DNA from: a virus
Virus record (IMG/VR): IMGVR_UViG_3300010160_000272
Coordinates: 1 to 21,585 of that record
Length of the DNA: 21,585 nucleotides
Direction: 5' to 3' (one strand)
Below the pieces are notes generated by a model. The model did no database searches and had not been told where the DNA came from. It saw nothing but the letters and a program-made list of their open reading frames with translations. Shown here piece after piece: positions 8,032 through 16,700 of the stretch (position 1 is the stretch's first letter; the number at the start of each line of letters is the position of its first letter). The translations under genes were made by a program, and so were the position numbers.

Positions 8032-9213
8032 TTAACCGTTAGTTGCGGCTGACTCAATACGATAGAGTGCAGACTCACGAAGGCGAGCAAAGCCGCCGAA
8101 GTAGTACCAACCGATTGTGCGGAAACGACGTAGTGCGTCAATCTCTGGACCGATAACGGTTGAGATGTCTGCAGCTTGTGCTTCAGCCAATGCTTCACGA
8201 CCGGCAACAATTGCACGGTAGTTGTTGGTGAATGTAACAGTACCTGTATCAGCAGCTGAAGTAACGTTAGCTGTTGTCTTAGAATAGGTAAATGTTGTTG
8301 TTGTAGGTACAGATGCGATTGTAAATGTACCGTTAAGTGTTGTTGCAGTTGTAGCAGCAACTGTCACAACTTGGCCTACGCCAAGACCGTGAGCAACTGC
8401 TGTAGTAATTGTTGCAACGTTTGATGTCAGCGCAACGTTTGTGATAGTTGTGCTTGTTGCGATACCTGTAGCCAGCTTTAGACCGTTAAGAACACGTGGT
8501 GTCTCAACGATGAAAGCACCTTCAATTACGCCAACTGCGCCAGCCACGAATGGTGTGCGATCAACATACTTTGAAAGTTCCTGGAATCCACCAGTACCAG
8601 TTTCAGCACGAAGATCGGCTGATTGGCGTGGGTGTAGGTATGCAGCATACAGTTCGCCCATACGAGGCAGAGCCTTGTTTGTGCGTAGTGATACAACAGC
8701 GTTACGGATATCCGCAACTGTCATTGTGTCTACTGGCAGAACTTCTGCTGATGAAGTCGGAGTAGTTCCTGTTGGACCGTTTGAGTAGATAACGCCAGTA
8801 CCTGCTGACAGGACCTGACCTACTACGTTGTCAATGGAATCTGCTGCGTTGTAAGCGATGATATCAGCTAGTGCTGAGTCAACATCGTTGAATGAAGTTA
8901 GGTTTAACTTCTTTGTTGTTGTTACTGCTGAACCGTATTCGTTCAAAGTAACGGTAACCTGTGATGGGTTACCTAAAGCAATGGAAGATACATCAGATGT
9001 TTCTGTCAATGTTGAAGTGGCTTGTGCCAAATCTGAATAGATTGAGAATACAACTGATGATCCTGGCATTGCCTGTTGCACTGGCTTGACGTCAGCAAGA
9101 TTACGCATAACAGGAATGGAGCGAAGCGCCATTCTAACATACTGGTCGTATGCTGCTTGTACGAGATTGCTAATCGTCGAGCTAGAGGTGGTAGTACCTG
9201 TTGGAATTGCCAC
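8032..9213 (-). CDS. Major capsid protein, N4-gp56-like, with an inserted beta-rich domain
   Basis: This 393-aa protein follows the pattern of the N4-gp56 type HK97-fold capsid family: an N-terminal AAYDQYVRMALRSIPVMRNL helix (about 20-39), GSSVVFSIYSDL (51-62), the beta element VTVTLNEYGSAVTTTKKLNL (86-105), a spine-helix-like DVDSALADIIAYNAADSIDN (110-129), and a C-terminal YRAIVAGREALAEA followed by RTIGWYYFGGFARLRESALYRIE. Residues about 252-328 (nt 8230-8460) look like an insertion with VATITTAVAHGLGVGQVVTV and NGTFTIASVPTTTTFTYSK, a small beta domain seen elsewhere in phage virion proteins. The start is GTG at 9213; AAAGG lies ten bases upstream. It follows a scaffold-like gene. It would form the icosahedral shell. 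The family call rests on pattern memory. Confidence 0.88.
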   Translation of the reverse strand: MAIPTGTTTSSSTISNLVQAAYDQYVRMALRSIPVMRNLADVKPVQQAMPGSSVVFSIYSDLAQATSTLTETSDVSSIALGNPSQVTVTLNEYGSAVTTTKKLNLTSFNDVDSALADIIAYNAADSIDNVVGQVLSAGTGVIYSNGPTGTTPTSSAEVLPVDTMTVADIRNAVVSLRTNKALPRMGELYAAYLHPRQSADLRAETGTGGFQELSKYVDRTPFVAGAVGVIEGAFIVETPRVLNGLKLATGIATSTTITNVALTSNVATITTAVAHGLGVGQVVTVAATTATTLNGTFTIASVPTTTTFTYSKTTANVTSAADTGTVTFTNNYRAIVAGREALAEAQAADISTVIGPEIDALRRFRTIGWYYFGGFARLRESALYRIESAATNG

Positions 9214-9243
9214 TTTGGTCTAGCCTTTCGTTAGGATCGGATA

Positions 9244-9714
9244 TTAGAGTCCAGACAACTTAATCAGTTCGTCCAGTTCTTCTTTGCTATTTGTATTGAG
9301 TAGACGTTGCATAATGTCTGCGTTATGTTCTGGTGAAGCACCAGAGTCTGCAGTGTTTGTCATTCTCTTATACGAAGCAGCGTCGGCTGGATTCACATTA
9401 GGTGTTGCCTGGGTTTGGCTAGATTCATAGCCGAATACATCGGCGTAATCCTCTAACCATTTAGACACGGACTCCTCAGTTGGGTCAATGTCCTGTGGGA
9501 TAAATGAAGCGATCTTCGGATTTATCCCGCGACTTGCGAGGGCATCCTTGATTGATCTTTCGCGCTGCGCCTTGCTTAGTCCATCGAACTGTGAACGAAG
9601 TTCAGCAAGTTCTTTATCCTTTTGCTTGGATGCTTTGCGTAGTTGTTTAACAAGGTCGTTGCCGGTGTCTTCCATTGTGAAGTCATCGTCATCCTCGTAG
9701 TCGTAATTGGACAT
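9244..9714 (-). CDS. Scaffold-like protein for capsid assembly
   Basis: This 156-aa acidic, hydrophilic protein lies immediately upstream of the capsid gene. Residues 1-17 hold an acidic run (DYEDDDDFTMED). Residues about 22-55 (VKQLRKASKQKDKELAELRS and on) form a likely coiled coil. Then come RGINPKIASFIPQDIDPTEE (about 63-82), a WLEDYADVFGY segment and a disordered tail with a final helix (RLLNTNSKEELDELIKLSGL). The coiled coil, the INPKIASFIP-D segment and the WLE-YADVFG segment resemble scaffold proteins of actinobacteriophages as I recall. It would guide shell assembly and leave the head before packaging. The ATG has GGGAGAAGGA upstream. No protease domain is visible. Confidence 0.83.
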   Translation of the reverse strand: MSNYDYEDDDDFTMEDTGNDLVKQLRKASKQKDKELAELRSQFDGLSKAQRERSIKDALASRGINPKIASFIPQDIDPTEESVSKWLEDYADVFGYESSQTQATPNVNPADAASYKRMTNTADSGASPEHNADIMQRLLNTNSKEELDELIKLSGL

Positions 9715-9804
9715 TAGTCCTTCTCCCTATCAGTTGGTTTGATCGTTAGCCTCATATCCAATCGGGGAACTGGTATGGCTCTAACTCCTGGTCTTCTTAT
9801 CGCT

Positions 9805-9828
9805 CCACTAGGCCAGTAGTTCTAGTGG
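9805..9828 (-). other. Inverted repeat in the gap before the scaffold gene
   Basis: A perfect 7-bp inverted repeat (CCACTAG and CTAGTGG around a ten-base spacer) sits in the 127-base gap 9715-9841, the longest non-coding stretch in this half of the window. On the minus strand no U-run follows, so it does not look like an intrinsic terminator. It could be an operator, RNA processing site or weak hairpin, and chance cannot be excluded. I did not find a convincing sigma70-type promoter pair in the gap. Confidence 0.35.
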
Positions 9829-9841
9829 CAGGTTTATTTAT

Positions 9842-11632
9842 TTAGTAAGCGCCAGCTCTATCTCTAACTAGTGCTGTGCTGGTTGCTCCAGATTGACCAC
9901 TAAAAGTGGCCTTCTCAAGTCCTGTAATTTTCTTGCGCTGCGTAGCAGCTGCTGTTTTTCCAGCAAGACCAAAGACTTCTGTCTCTGCTGTGGTCTGTGT
10001 ATAAGGATCTTGACCGTATATTGATGCTAGTTGTCCACCACGTGGAGCACCGCCAGCTACTGTCTCAAAGCCTTGTTGGGCTACAGCTTTAGTAACACCA
10101 GCAGCGCCAAGTTCTTCAGCGCGAGCCATACCAGTTTTAAGTCCGGCTTGTGTGGCTGCGCCACCGATTTCTGCTGCTGTAATCTTGCGCTTAATCTGTT
10201 CAATTGCGTTCTTAGGATCTAATGCGTAGGCAAGAATTTCACCATTTTTAATATCAGGGTAGAAGTCTTTTAGCGCTGCTAATACTTCTGGGTTAGATTT
10301 AAGAACACGATTTTGTGCGTTCATAATGCGATCTTCTAATTCAACATTACTTACGTCGTTAGCAATAAGTTCTTGAAAACCTAACTGCACTCCATTTTTA
10401 CCACGAGCATAGTAAGACTCTGGTAATCCATAGTTACGCATAATGTTTTGGTATTGATCTTCAAGGGCAAGATAAGTTGCTTCGTTAATAGCGGCATAAC
10501 CATTTTTAATACGATCTGCGTTAGCAGCAAAACGATCTAGGTATGGCTTAGTCTGGCGCAGACGAATGGCGTATTCAGATGGAGATACGTTTTCATCTTG
10601 AATCAAAGCACGGATAGGTTCTACTAGATCACCTAAACCCCATACATCAAATTGATCTTTTAATAAATCAAAAGCTGAAGTGCGGTTAGCCAGTGCTTGA
10701 GCACGAGCATTGCCTGCTGCCAATTCAGTAGCAGCGTTAGTTGCTACTTGCCCTGATTGAACTTTCCAAGTTTCAACAGCGGCATCCATTTCCGCTTGTG
10801 TAGCAAAGTATTCTGTTTGGCCAGTAGTTGGATTATTCCAAGTAAACTTTTTACCAGTAGTATCTGTACTTTCAGATGGTTCAAAAGTTACGTTGCCATC
10901 AGGATCGGTAACTTCATATCCAATAAACTTACCGGTTATGTCATACTTTGGAGCTTTCTTTGTGGTCTTAGCAACTGTTGCTGCTTCAAAGCCAACGGTG
11001 TCATCGCTATAAACAATGTCATAACCAATTAGTTTTCCGTTTTCATCATACTTTGGAGTCTTGGACTTAACAGTTCTTTCTGCAGGTGGCCCTGTTGCGC
11101 CAGTAACGCCTGTAGGCCCTGTAGCACCTGTTGCACCAGCACCAGTAGCGCCTGTTGCGCCTGTACCTGTAGCACCTGTAGGCCCTGTAGCACCTGTTGC
11201 ACCAGCACCAGCACCAGCACCAGTAGCGCCTGTTGCGCCTGTACCTGTAGCACCTGTAGGACCAGTAGGTCCTGTTGCTCCGGTAGGCGTACCAAGACTA
11301 TAACGTGCTAGTGCATTTGCAGCATTTATAGCGTCTTGCTTTTTAATTAATTCATCACCTGTTGTACTTCTTACATTGTAAGGACTTTTTTCTGTTGCTA
11401 CTCTTTCTGCCTCTAAACGGGCAGCGTTCTGTGAATCAGTAAAACCTCCACCACCAGACTTGGTAGGGATACCAGCACCTTGTGCTGCTTTAGCTGCTTC
11501 CGCAGCAGCTGCTTTTTTAGTTTGTTCATCAGGCATCCCACCAGGGTCAGTAGTAATATAAGTTACAACTACTGCTTCTGCTAAAGGAACAACTTTTCCC
11601 TTTGTTGGGTCGTATGTATATTGAGCCATCAT
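9842..11632 (-). CDS. Putative internal virion protein with an interrupted collagen-like segment
   Basis: This 596-aa protein has an Ala-rich helical start ([16 protein letters not shown] near 39-54), a Gly/Thr segment at about residues 115-182 made of GAT, GPT and GVT triplets broken by single-residue G-T-G and G-A-G steps, and a pair of beta-hairpin repeats ([20 protein letters not shown] and [20 protein letters not shown]). A long helical C-terminus contains [20 protein letters not shown] and [17 protein letters not shown]. That last pattern recurs, to my memory, in structural proteins encoded near the capsid gene in aquatic phages. The ATG overlaps the upstream TAA (TAATG); a second ATG follows directly. 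Position between large virion proteins and the scaffold gene suggests a head-interior or ejected protein; a fibre is the alternative because of the collagen-like segment. Confidence 0.66.
   Translation of the reverse strand: MMAQYTYDPTKGKVVPLAEAVVVTYITTDPGGMPDEQTKKAAAAEAAKAAQGAGIPTKSGGGGFTDSQNAARLEAERVATEKSPYNVRSTTGDELIKKQDAINAANALARYSLGTPTGATGPTGPTGATGTGATGATGAGAGAGATGATGPTGATGTGATGATGAGATGATGPTGVTGATGPPAERTVKSKTPKYDENGKLIGYDIVYSDDTVGFEAATVAKTTKKAPKYDITGKFIGYEVTDPDGNVTFEPSESTDTTGKKFTWNNPTTGQTEYFATQAEMDAAVETWKVQSGQVATNAATELAAGNARAQALANRTSAFDLLKDQFDVWGLGDLVEPIRALIQDENVSPSEYAIRLRQTKPYLDRFAANADRIKNGYAAINEATYLALEDQYQNIMRNYGLPESYYARGKNGVQLGFQELIANDVSNVELEDRIMNAQNRVLKSNPEVLAALKDFYPDIKNGEILAYALDPKNAIEQIKRKITAAEIGGAATQAGLKTGMARAEELGAAGVTKAVAQQGFETVAGGAPRGGQLASIYGQDPYTQTTAETEVFGLAGKTAAATQRKKITGLEKATFSGQSGATSTALVRDRAGAY
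11087..11133 (-). repeat. 47-base exact repeat inside collagen coding DNA (copy 2)
   Basis: This stretch is identical over all 47 bases to 5598-5644 in the tail fibre gene. Here it codes the C-terminal end of the Gly-X-Thr segment of the 596-aa protein. The upstream and downstream sequences of the two genes differ immediately outside the match. Confidence 0.9.
11109..11260 (-). repeat. 66-base tandem duplication with an in-frame 12-base expansion
   Basis: Plus-strand bases 11109-11182 recur at 11175-11260. The period is 66 bases (22 codons), and the second copy carries an extra gcaccagcacca (two 6-base units coding Ala-Gly steps). Apart from this insertion the copies are identical, so the duplication is recent. 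Because 22 residues are six triplets plus two G-x-G interruptions, each copy brings its own breaks in the triplet register. Confidence 0.88.
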
Positions 11633-12594
11633 TACCCCATAAATCCGAAGTCGCGGCCAATGTTAAGCACTGCTTTGGAAATCTCATCCTTAGCATCAGC
11701 TGTATATTGCCAGCGACTATCTTTGCGTAGTGCTCGTTGGAAATCGAATAGTGACATTTCGCCCTTATCTGTAATAGCAGAACGAAGTGTTGGGTCGTAC
11801 ATAGAAATAGTTTCTTCGTTGATTCCTAGTACGTTAGACATTAGTTGCTTGTATGGAGAATAAATAGAGCTAACGTCTGTTCCTTTTTCTACCATTGCTT
11901 TCAAGGTAGGAGGCAAACCAGTACCGGCAATACCACGAATGATCTGCTTGTAGTCTTCAACTGATTGACCAGAGGCAATCTTCTGTAGCCATCCTTGTAG
12001 TTGACCACCAAAGTTCTTTTGTAGATCAACACCGTTAGCGGTAGCAGTTGCTTGGAGTTCTTTTAGGGCATTACCCATAGCACCAGTTGGTTTAACTGTG
12101 CCTAAAGTAAATCCTTTAACAGCCTCATTAAAAATAATACTTTCTGGAGTACCATCTTTGTAATAGTTATCAAGTTGTTGATCTGTTAATTCTAAACCCT
12201 GACCTAGCAATTCACGCTTAACCCCTATTTTCCAAGCGTCTAAACTTTGCTTGTATAAAGGGGTATTTTCTAGGCTTAATAAGTAACGATTACGAGCATC
12301 GCTAGATAGTTTAGCAAAAGTAGTTTTACTAAAAGCATCTTGTGCTTCGGTATATTTCTTTTGCTTCCAGAGATCAAAGATATTTTTTAACTCATCAGCA
12401 TACTTAGAGTCTGGACCTAAGAGTGCTTCACCGATACCAAGGTTCTGACGGATGCTAGAAGATCCTGGACGGCCTGCTGGATACTTTAGGTCAAATGCTT
12501 CCTTAGCCTTAACACGCATACCGCCTTCGGGCATAGCATTTAAGGCAGCAAGATCTTGGTCGTACTGGAGTTGCTCGGTTGTGTTATCAGCCAT
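11632..12594 (-). CDS. Putative internal virion protein (320 aa)
   Basis: This 320-aa, mainly helical soluble protein has no catalytic signature that I recognise. Visible landmarks are [20 protein letters not shown] (about residues 21-40), an [20 protein letters not shown] helix near 105-125, a [20 protein letters not shown] segment near 200-220, and a C-terminus with [20 protein letters not shown] ending in DFGFMG. A terminal KD-RWQYT--A--EI------I-RDFGF pattern is familiar to me from structural proteins of freshwater phages of unknown role. It starts with ATG 12594 in an eight-base overlap with the upstream gene and has AGGAGG five bases upstream. Neighbours on both sides carry collagen-like segments. 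It is probably a head-interior or tail-related structural protein. Confidence 0.65.
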   Translation of the reverse strand: MADNTTEQLQYDQDLAALNAMPEGGMRVKAKEAFDLKYPAGRPGSSSIRQNLGIGEALLGPDSKYADELKNIFDLWKQKKYTEAQDAFSKTTFAKLSSDARNRYLLSLENTPLYKQSLDAWKIGVKRELLGQGLELTDQQLDNYYKDGTPESIIFNEAVKGFTLGTVKPTGAMGNALKELQATATANGVDLQKNFGGQLQGWLQKIASGQSVEDYKQIIRGIAGTGLPPTLKAMVEKGTDVSSIYSPYKQLMSNVLGINEETISMYDPTLRSAITDKGEMSLFDFQRALRKDSRWQYTADAKDEISKAVLNIGRDFGFMG

Positions 12595-13708
12595 TGCTGC
12601 CTCCTAATTGTTTGAACATCCAGCTAGTAAAGTCAACGCGTTCTTTGCGTGCTAGATCTACGGGAGCTGCTTGTTTCAAGCCAGTCTCAATAGCCTGTGT
12701 TGCTTTCTCTGCTGTGTAACCAGGTGTGGTTTCATAAGTAGTGTTAGTACCAGACTTATTAGTTTTGGTAATAGTTCCTTCTTTAGCCATTGTTTTAATA
12801 GTATTAGTAAGGCTCTTGTACCAAGCCGTTGTTTTATCAACATCGCTAATCTCACGACCTAATAAACTAAGGGCGCTTTTGTTAACCATATCTTGAATTT
12901 CAGCATCAGTTAAATTAGTAATTGATTTTTGTGTTTTTGATGTAGGCCCACCAGCAGCAGCAGAAGTTACTTGTACTCCAGGACTAGCAATAAATGCTCG
13001 AAGATCTTTAATTTGCAGAGATGCTGGCAGTGATTGCAACGTTGCTGCTGCATCGCCTACAGCATTTTGAAATGCTATAGACCAAGTTCCATCAGTTGGA
13101 CCTTTATAGCCAAAGTTTTTCTTTAGGTCATTTTGAGCAGCAATAAGTAACTTTTTATTTTTAGGATCAGCAAGAGTATTGATTAAATCTGTAGCAGTTA
13201 TTTGTACTGGACCTGTGCCACCAGTACCGCCAGTACCGCCAGTAACACCTGTTCCGCCAGTTGGCCCTGTTGGACCAACAGGTTTGTATTTGCCAACGCC
13301 GGCTAACTTATCTTCGGCATCTTTAATGCCTTTTTCAATAAGAGTTGTATCTAAACCCTGTGCTTTGTAACGAGCAAGTAAAGATTTAGCATTATCAATG
13401 TTTGCTTGACTTGCTTTGTCAGATAGCGCTTTGCTAGCAGCAGTAATCTTATCCTTGTATTTATTAAAGTGGTCTGTGGCATCTGCAATTACTTTATCGG
13501 CAGCAGCCTTAGTAGCAGTTGCTGCTTTTCTAGCAGCTTCAAGTTCAGCAATTTTCTTTTTTCTTAATTCTTTGTAAGAGTCACCAGTAGGAACTCCAAC
13601 AGCTGCTCTTTCAGCGTCGCTTAAAGCGCCTTTGGCTTTGTCTAAAGCCTTTTTTGCTTTGACTACATCATCTCTATTCTTGAGATAGTCTTTTAGAGTT
13701 GCTGCCAT
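12587..13708 (-). CDS. Virion protein with coiled coil, short collagen-like linker and possible peptidoglycan-binding segment
   Basis: This 373-aa protein has an N-terminal charged coiled coil (about residues 1-140: AKKALDKAKGALSDAE, KKKIAELEAARKAATATKAA). A short Gly-X-Y linker follows (residues 145-166: GPTGPTGGTGVTGGTGG and on), then a segment near 185-215 (LLIAAQNDLKKNFGYKGPTD, GTWSIAFQNAV) resembling the Q--L---G-Y-G--DG-W---F--A pattern of peptidoglycan-binding domains. A final helical part contains LSLLGREISDVDKTTAWYKS. The ATG at 13708 has GGAGA eight bases upstream. Cell-wall contact during genome entry would suit a protein encoded beside the large virion proteins, but the peptidoglycan-binding match is partial and no lytic catalytic domain is visible. 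Confidence 0.62.
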   Translation of the reverse strand: MAATLKDYLKNRDDVVKAKKALDKAKGALSDAERAAVGVPTGDSYKELRKKKIAELEAARKAATATKAAADKVIADATDHFNKYKDKITAASKALSDKASQANIDNAKSLLARYKAQGLDTTLIEKGIKDAEDKLAGVGKYKPVGPTGPTGGTGVTGGTGGTGGTGPVQITATDLINTLADPKNKKLLIAAQNDLKKNFGYKGPTDGTWSIAFQNAVGDAAATLQSLPASLQIKDLRAFIASPGVQVTSAAAGGPTSKTQKSITNLTDAEIQDMVNKSALSLLGREISDVDKTTAWYKSLTNTIKTMAKEGTITKTNKSGTNTTYETTPGYTAEKATQAIETGLKQAAPVDLARKERVDFTSWMFKQLGGSNG

Positions 13709-13712
13709 TTAT

Positions 13713-16700
13713 TTAATCTCCAAGTAATCTTCCGAATAGAACGTCATAAGCTGCCTGTGTATTTTCATTAAACTGTGCTAGTTCACGCATTTTGATAATT
13801 GTTTGACTCTTAACAGAATCAATATATCTTTTTGATCCACCAATAGCGTCATAACGATCACGTTCATTACGGTAATTTTGATAAGTATTTAACATATCAC
13901 GTAGTGCTGATTCAGTCTTGGGACGAATACCCAAGTTAGCATTTAGCATTAAACTTAATTCATCTAAAGTCTTTAGACGCTTGATTGCTGTAGCGCTACC
14001 CTGTGACAGTTCTTCTTGTACCAATGGACGGCCAGCAAAGAACACTGTCTTCCATTGGTCAAACTCACGACGCAACATAGTGCGTTCTGAATCCACTAGG
14101 GAAGTACTTAATGACATATCAAAAGTGTCTTTACGACGGTAGTATTCTTGTAGATCGGCTGCTGTTTGAACTTCACGTAAGTAATCATCTACTCGTTTGT
14201 TCTGTAATAAGCCTAAGTCTTTCATAGACTTGTAAGCATCCCAAGAAAATCCGGTCTTGTGAGGAATCAAAAATCCAGCAGCTGATGGGAATTGCTGGAA
14301 TACATCCTTGTTTTGATCTACAAAGTATCCTGCTTCTTCTGCGTAACGCAGTGGAGCAATTGACTTCTTTTCAGATTCAGTAACAGTAAATGGGATCTGA
14401 TTAGGAAATAGTTCTACCCACTTAGCAAATGCTTTATCGTATTCACCAGGGTACTGATCTAATAATTTATTAAAGGCTTGCTTAAAGTTAGCGCGACCAT
14501 TATCACTAATCCATTGAGCCATATCAGACTTTAACTGCACTTGTGGTGAAGCTGGAGCAAAGAAACCAAATACAAAGCGTAAGCCTAAAATACCTAACGT
14601 TGTGTTCTTTACAGATAAACGATAGTTCTCTAACTCTTGTGCAGTAGGAGCCTTTAAGACACCTTGCTCATCATATGTCTTTGGAATACCATTGCCTGAT
14701 GCTTCGAGATAAGTAACCGCTTTACGCCAAGCACTTGCATACTGGGAATTGCGGTCATCTTGATTCATAGCAGCATATAGACGGTTAATATGTGCTGGTA
14801 ATATTGCTGAAAGAATAGGTTGATCTACGGCGTACTTACCAAGGGTATAACCCTTAATAGTATCTGCCGCACCTTTATCAAAGATGCCGACCAAAGATGA
14901 AACAGTTGTAATACCAACACCGGCTAATGGACCTGAAAATGTAGGAACCAAAGAATCTGGGTTCAAAGATGGGGTAAGCATCTTTAATTGAGCACCAAAT
15001 TGAATTGGGAATGGAACCTTAAATTCTTGCTTAATGCCTAGACGATTTAGTACTTCTTGTACAGCGTTATACACTGGAGCAATACCAGGATAAACAAAAT
15101 ATGGCTGACCTTGATCGTCTTTTTGGATCCAACCTGAGTGAGTTACACCTTCATAAGTAAGGGCAGCTTTAACAATAGCCTCTGGGTTGTATCGAACAAC
15201 GCGATACATACGACGATAGAAGTCCTCAGTGGCACGATAGAAACGAGCAAAGTTACGAGATGAGAACGCTATCTGAGTTCTAATCAATGGATTATCTACA
15301 TAAGCCAAAGTTTGACCAAGTGCTCGTTCTTCAATAATCATTGCTAAATCTTTTTTAGCTGCTTGTGTTGCAGCAGTAACTTTACCCAATTGTCCAGGGT
15401 TAATGCCTCTAGTATAGGAATTGATCCAAGCCTTTTCAAAACCTGATTTCTGAAACTGCTTACGGATAGTAAGCATCTCTTGAATAACAATTGGTTGACG
15501 TGACAGACGGGCGTTAGCAAGACCAAGAAATGTCCAACCGTTAGTCATAATGTTTGAAGTAACTTCTCTAGCATCTACTGCTGGAATAAGAGTAGGACCT
15601 ATAACTACAGCAGGGACATCTGCTTCTAGTGTAGGCAAGTCATCTAATGAAAGAGTTCCAGTAACTTTATAGTTACCAAATTCATCTTTTGAACGAATCT
15701 TATTAAGTAAATCTAAGTTTAGAGTAGTGCCATCTTTCTTAACAAAGTTTTCTTTGGCACGATTAAAGGCAATACGAAGGATGCTGTCAGCGTCCATATT
15801 ATTAGATAGACGAGCATCTTCTAAAAACTTCTGACCCTTTGCGGTTTGTGTCCATTCACGCATTAAGTTAATAGCTTTAACTTGTTCATCTAAATTAGCA
15901 ACAGCAATAGTACCTAATTCATCATTAGCATAGTAACCAATACGCATCATCCAAGTAACCATAGATGCTTCATCTTGTGGTGATACAGCTTGTAAGCGGT
16001 ACCCTAATTCACCTGGTTTTTTAACAAACTTACCAGTTGGGTAACTCATTTCTAATGCGTGTACACGAACACCAGTTTGACGAGCAAGATCCGTAGCACG
16101 GCTAATGTAGTCATTACCAGTAACGAAGTTCATCCCACCTTCAGAAGCTACTGACATAGTGTTTTGAATATCACCATAGATAAGTTGCTCTTTAAGTAGT
16201 TCTGCTTCTTTTTGATTCATTGGCTTTAAGCCAAGTGATTGACGGAAACGGTTAACGCGACCAGAAGTTAAAGCACTGGCAAATACTTCACGAGCCTGTT
16301 GTGTTGCTCCACCACGAATACTATATTCAACTTCTTTAATGCGAAGTTCAATATCTGAAATATCAATAGGGTCTTTAGCCGCAGCAAGTTCTTTGCGCAG
16401 TTTAGGCAAGACAGTCTTTGCTTCTTCAAACTTTTTCTTAATATAGTTTAGATCGCCTACATACTTGTCAACTTCTTTACGGTTAACAATGCGCATAGCC
16501 GCACCTAATGGGTTATTAGCCCAGTTATTAGCGCCACCTTCTACTTTTTGAGCAGCTGCTAAGTAAGTATTAACGCGAGTCTCAAGCATACGAGATTTGG
16601 CTAAACCCCAAGGTGAAACACCAATTGCTAGGTTAACCATTAAGTCTTCACCGGCGTTACGGATAGCATAACGTGGACCAGCAAGAGTTAAGAAAGACCA

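Noticed and set aside
9805-9828. Inverted repeat as an intrinsic terminator
   Set aside because: The stem is only 7 bp, and no U-run follows on the transcribed minus strand.
11061-11303. Plus-strand repetitive frame over the second collagen segment
   Set aside because: Same cause: an antisense shadow of the collagen-like coding repeat of the 596-aa gene.
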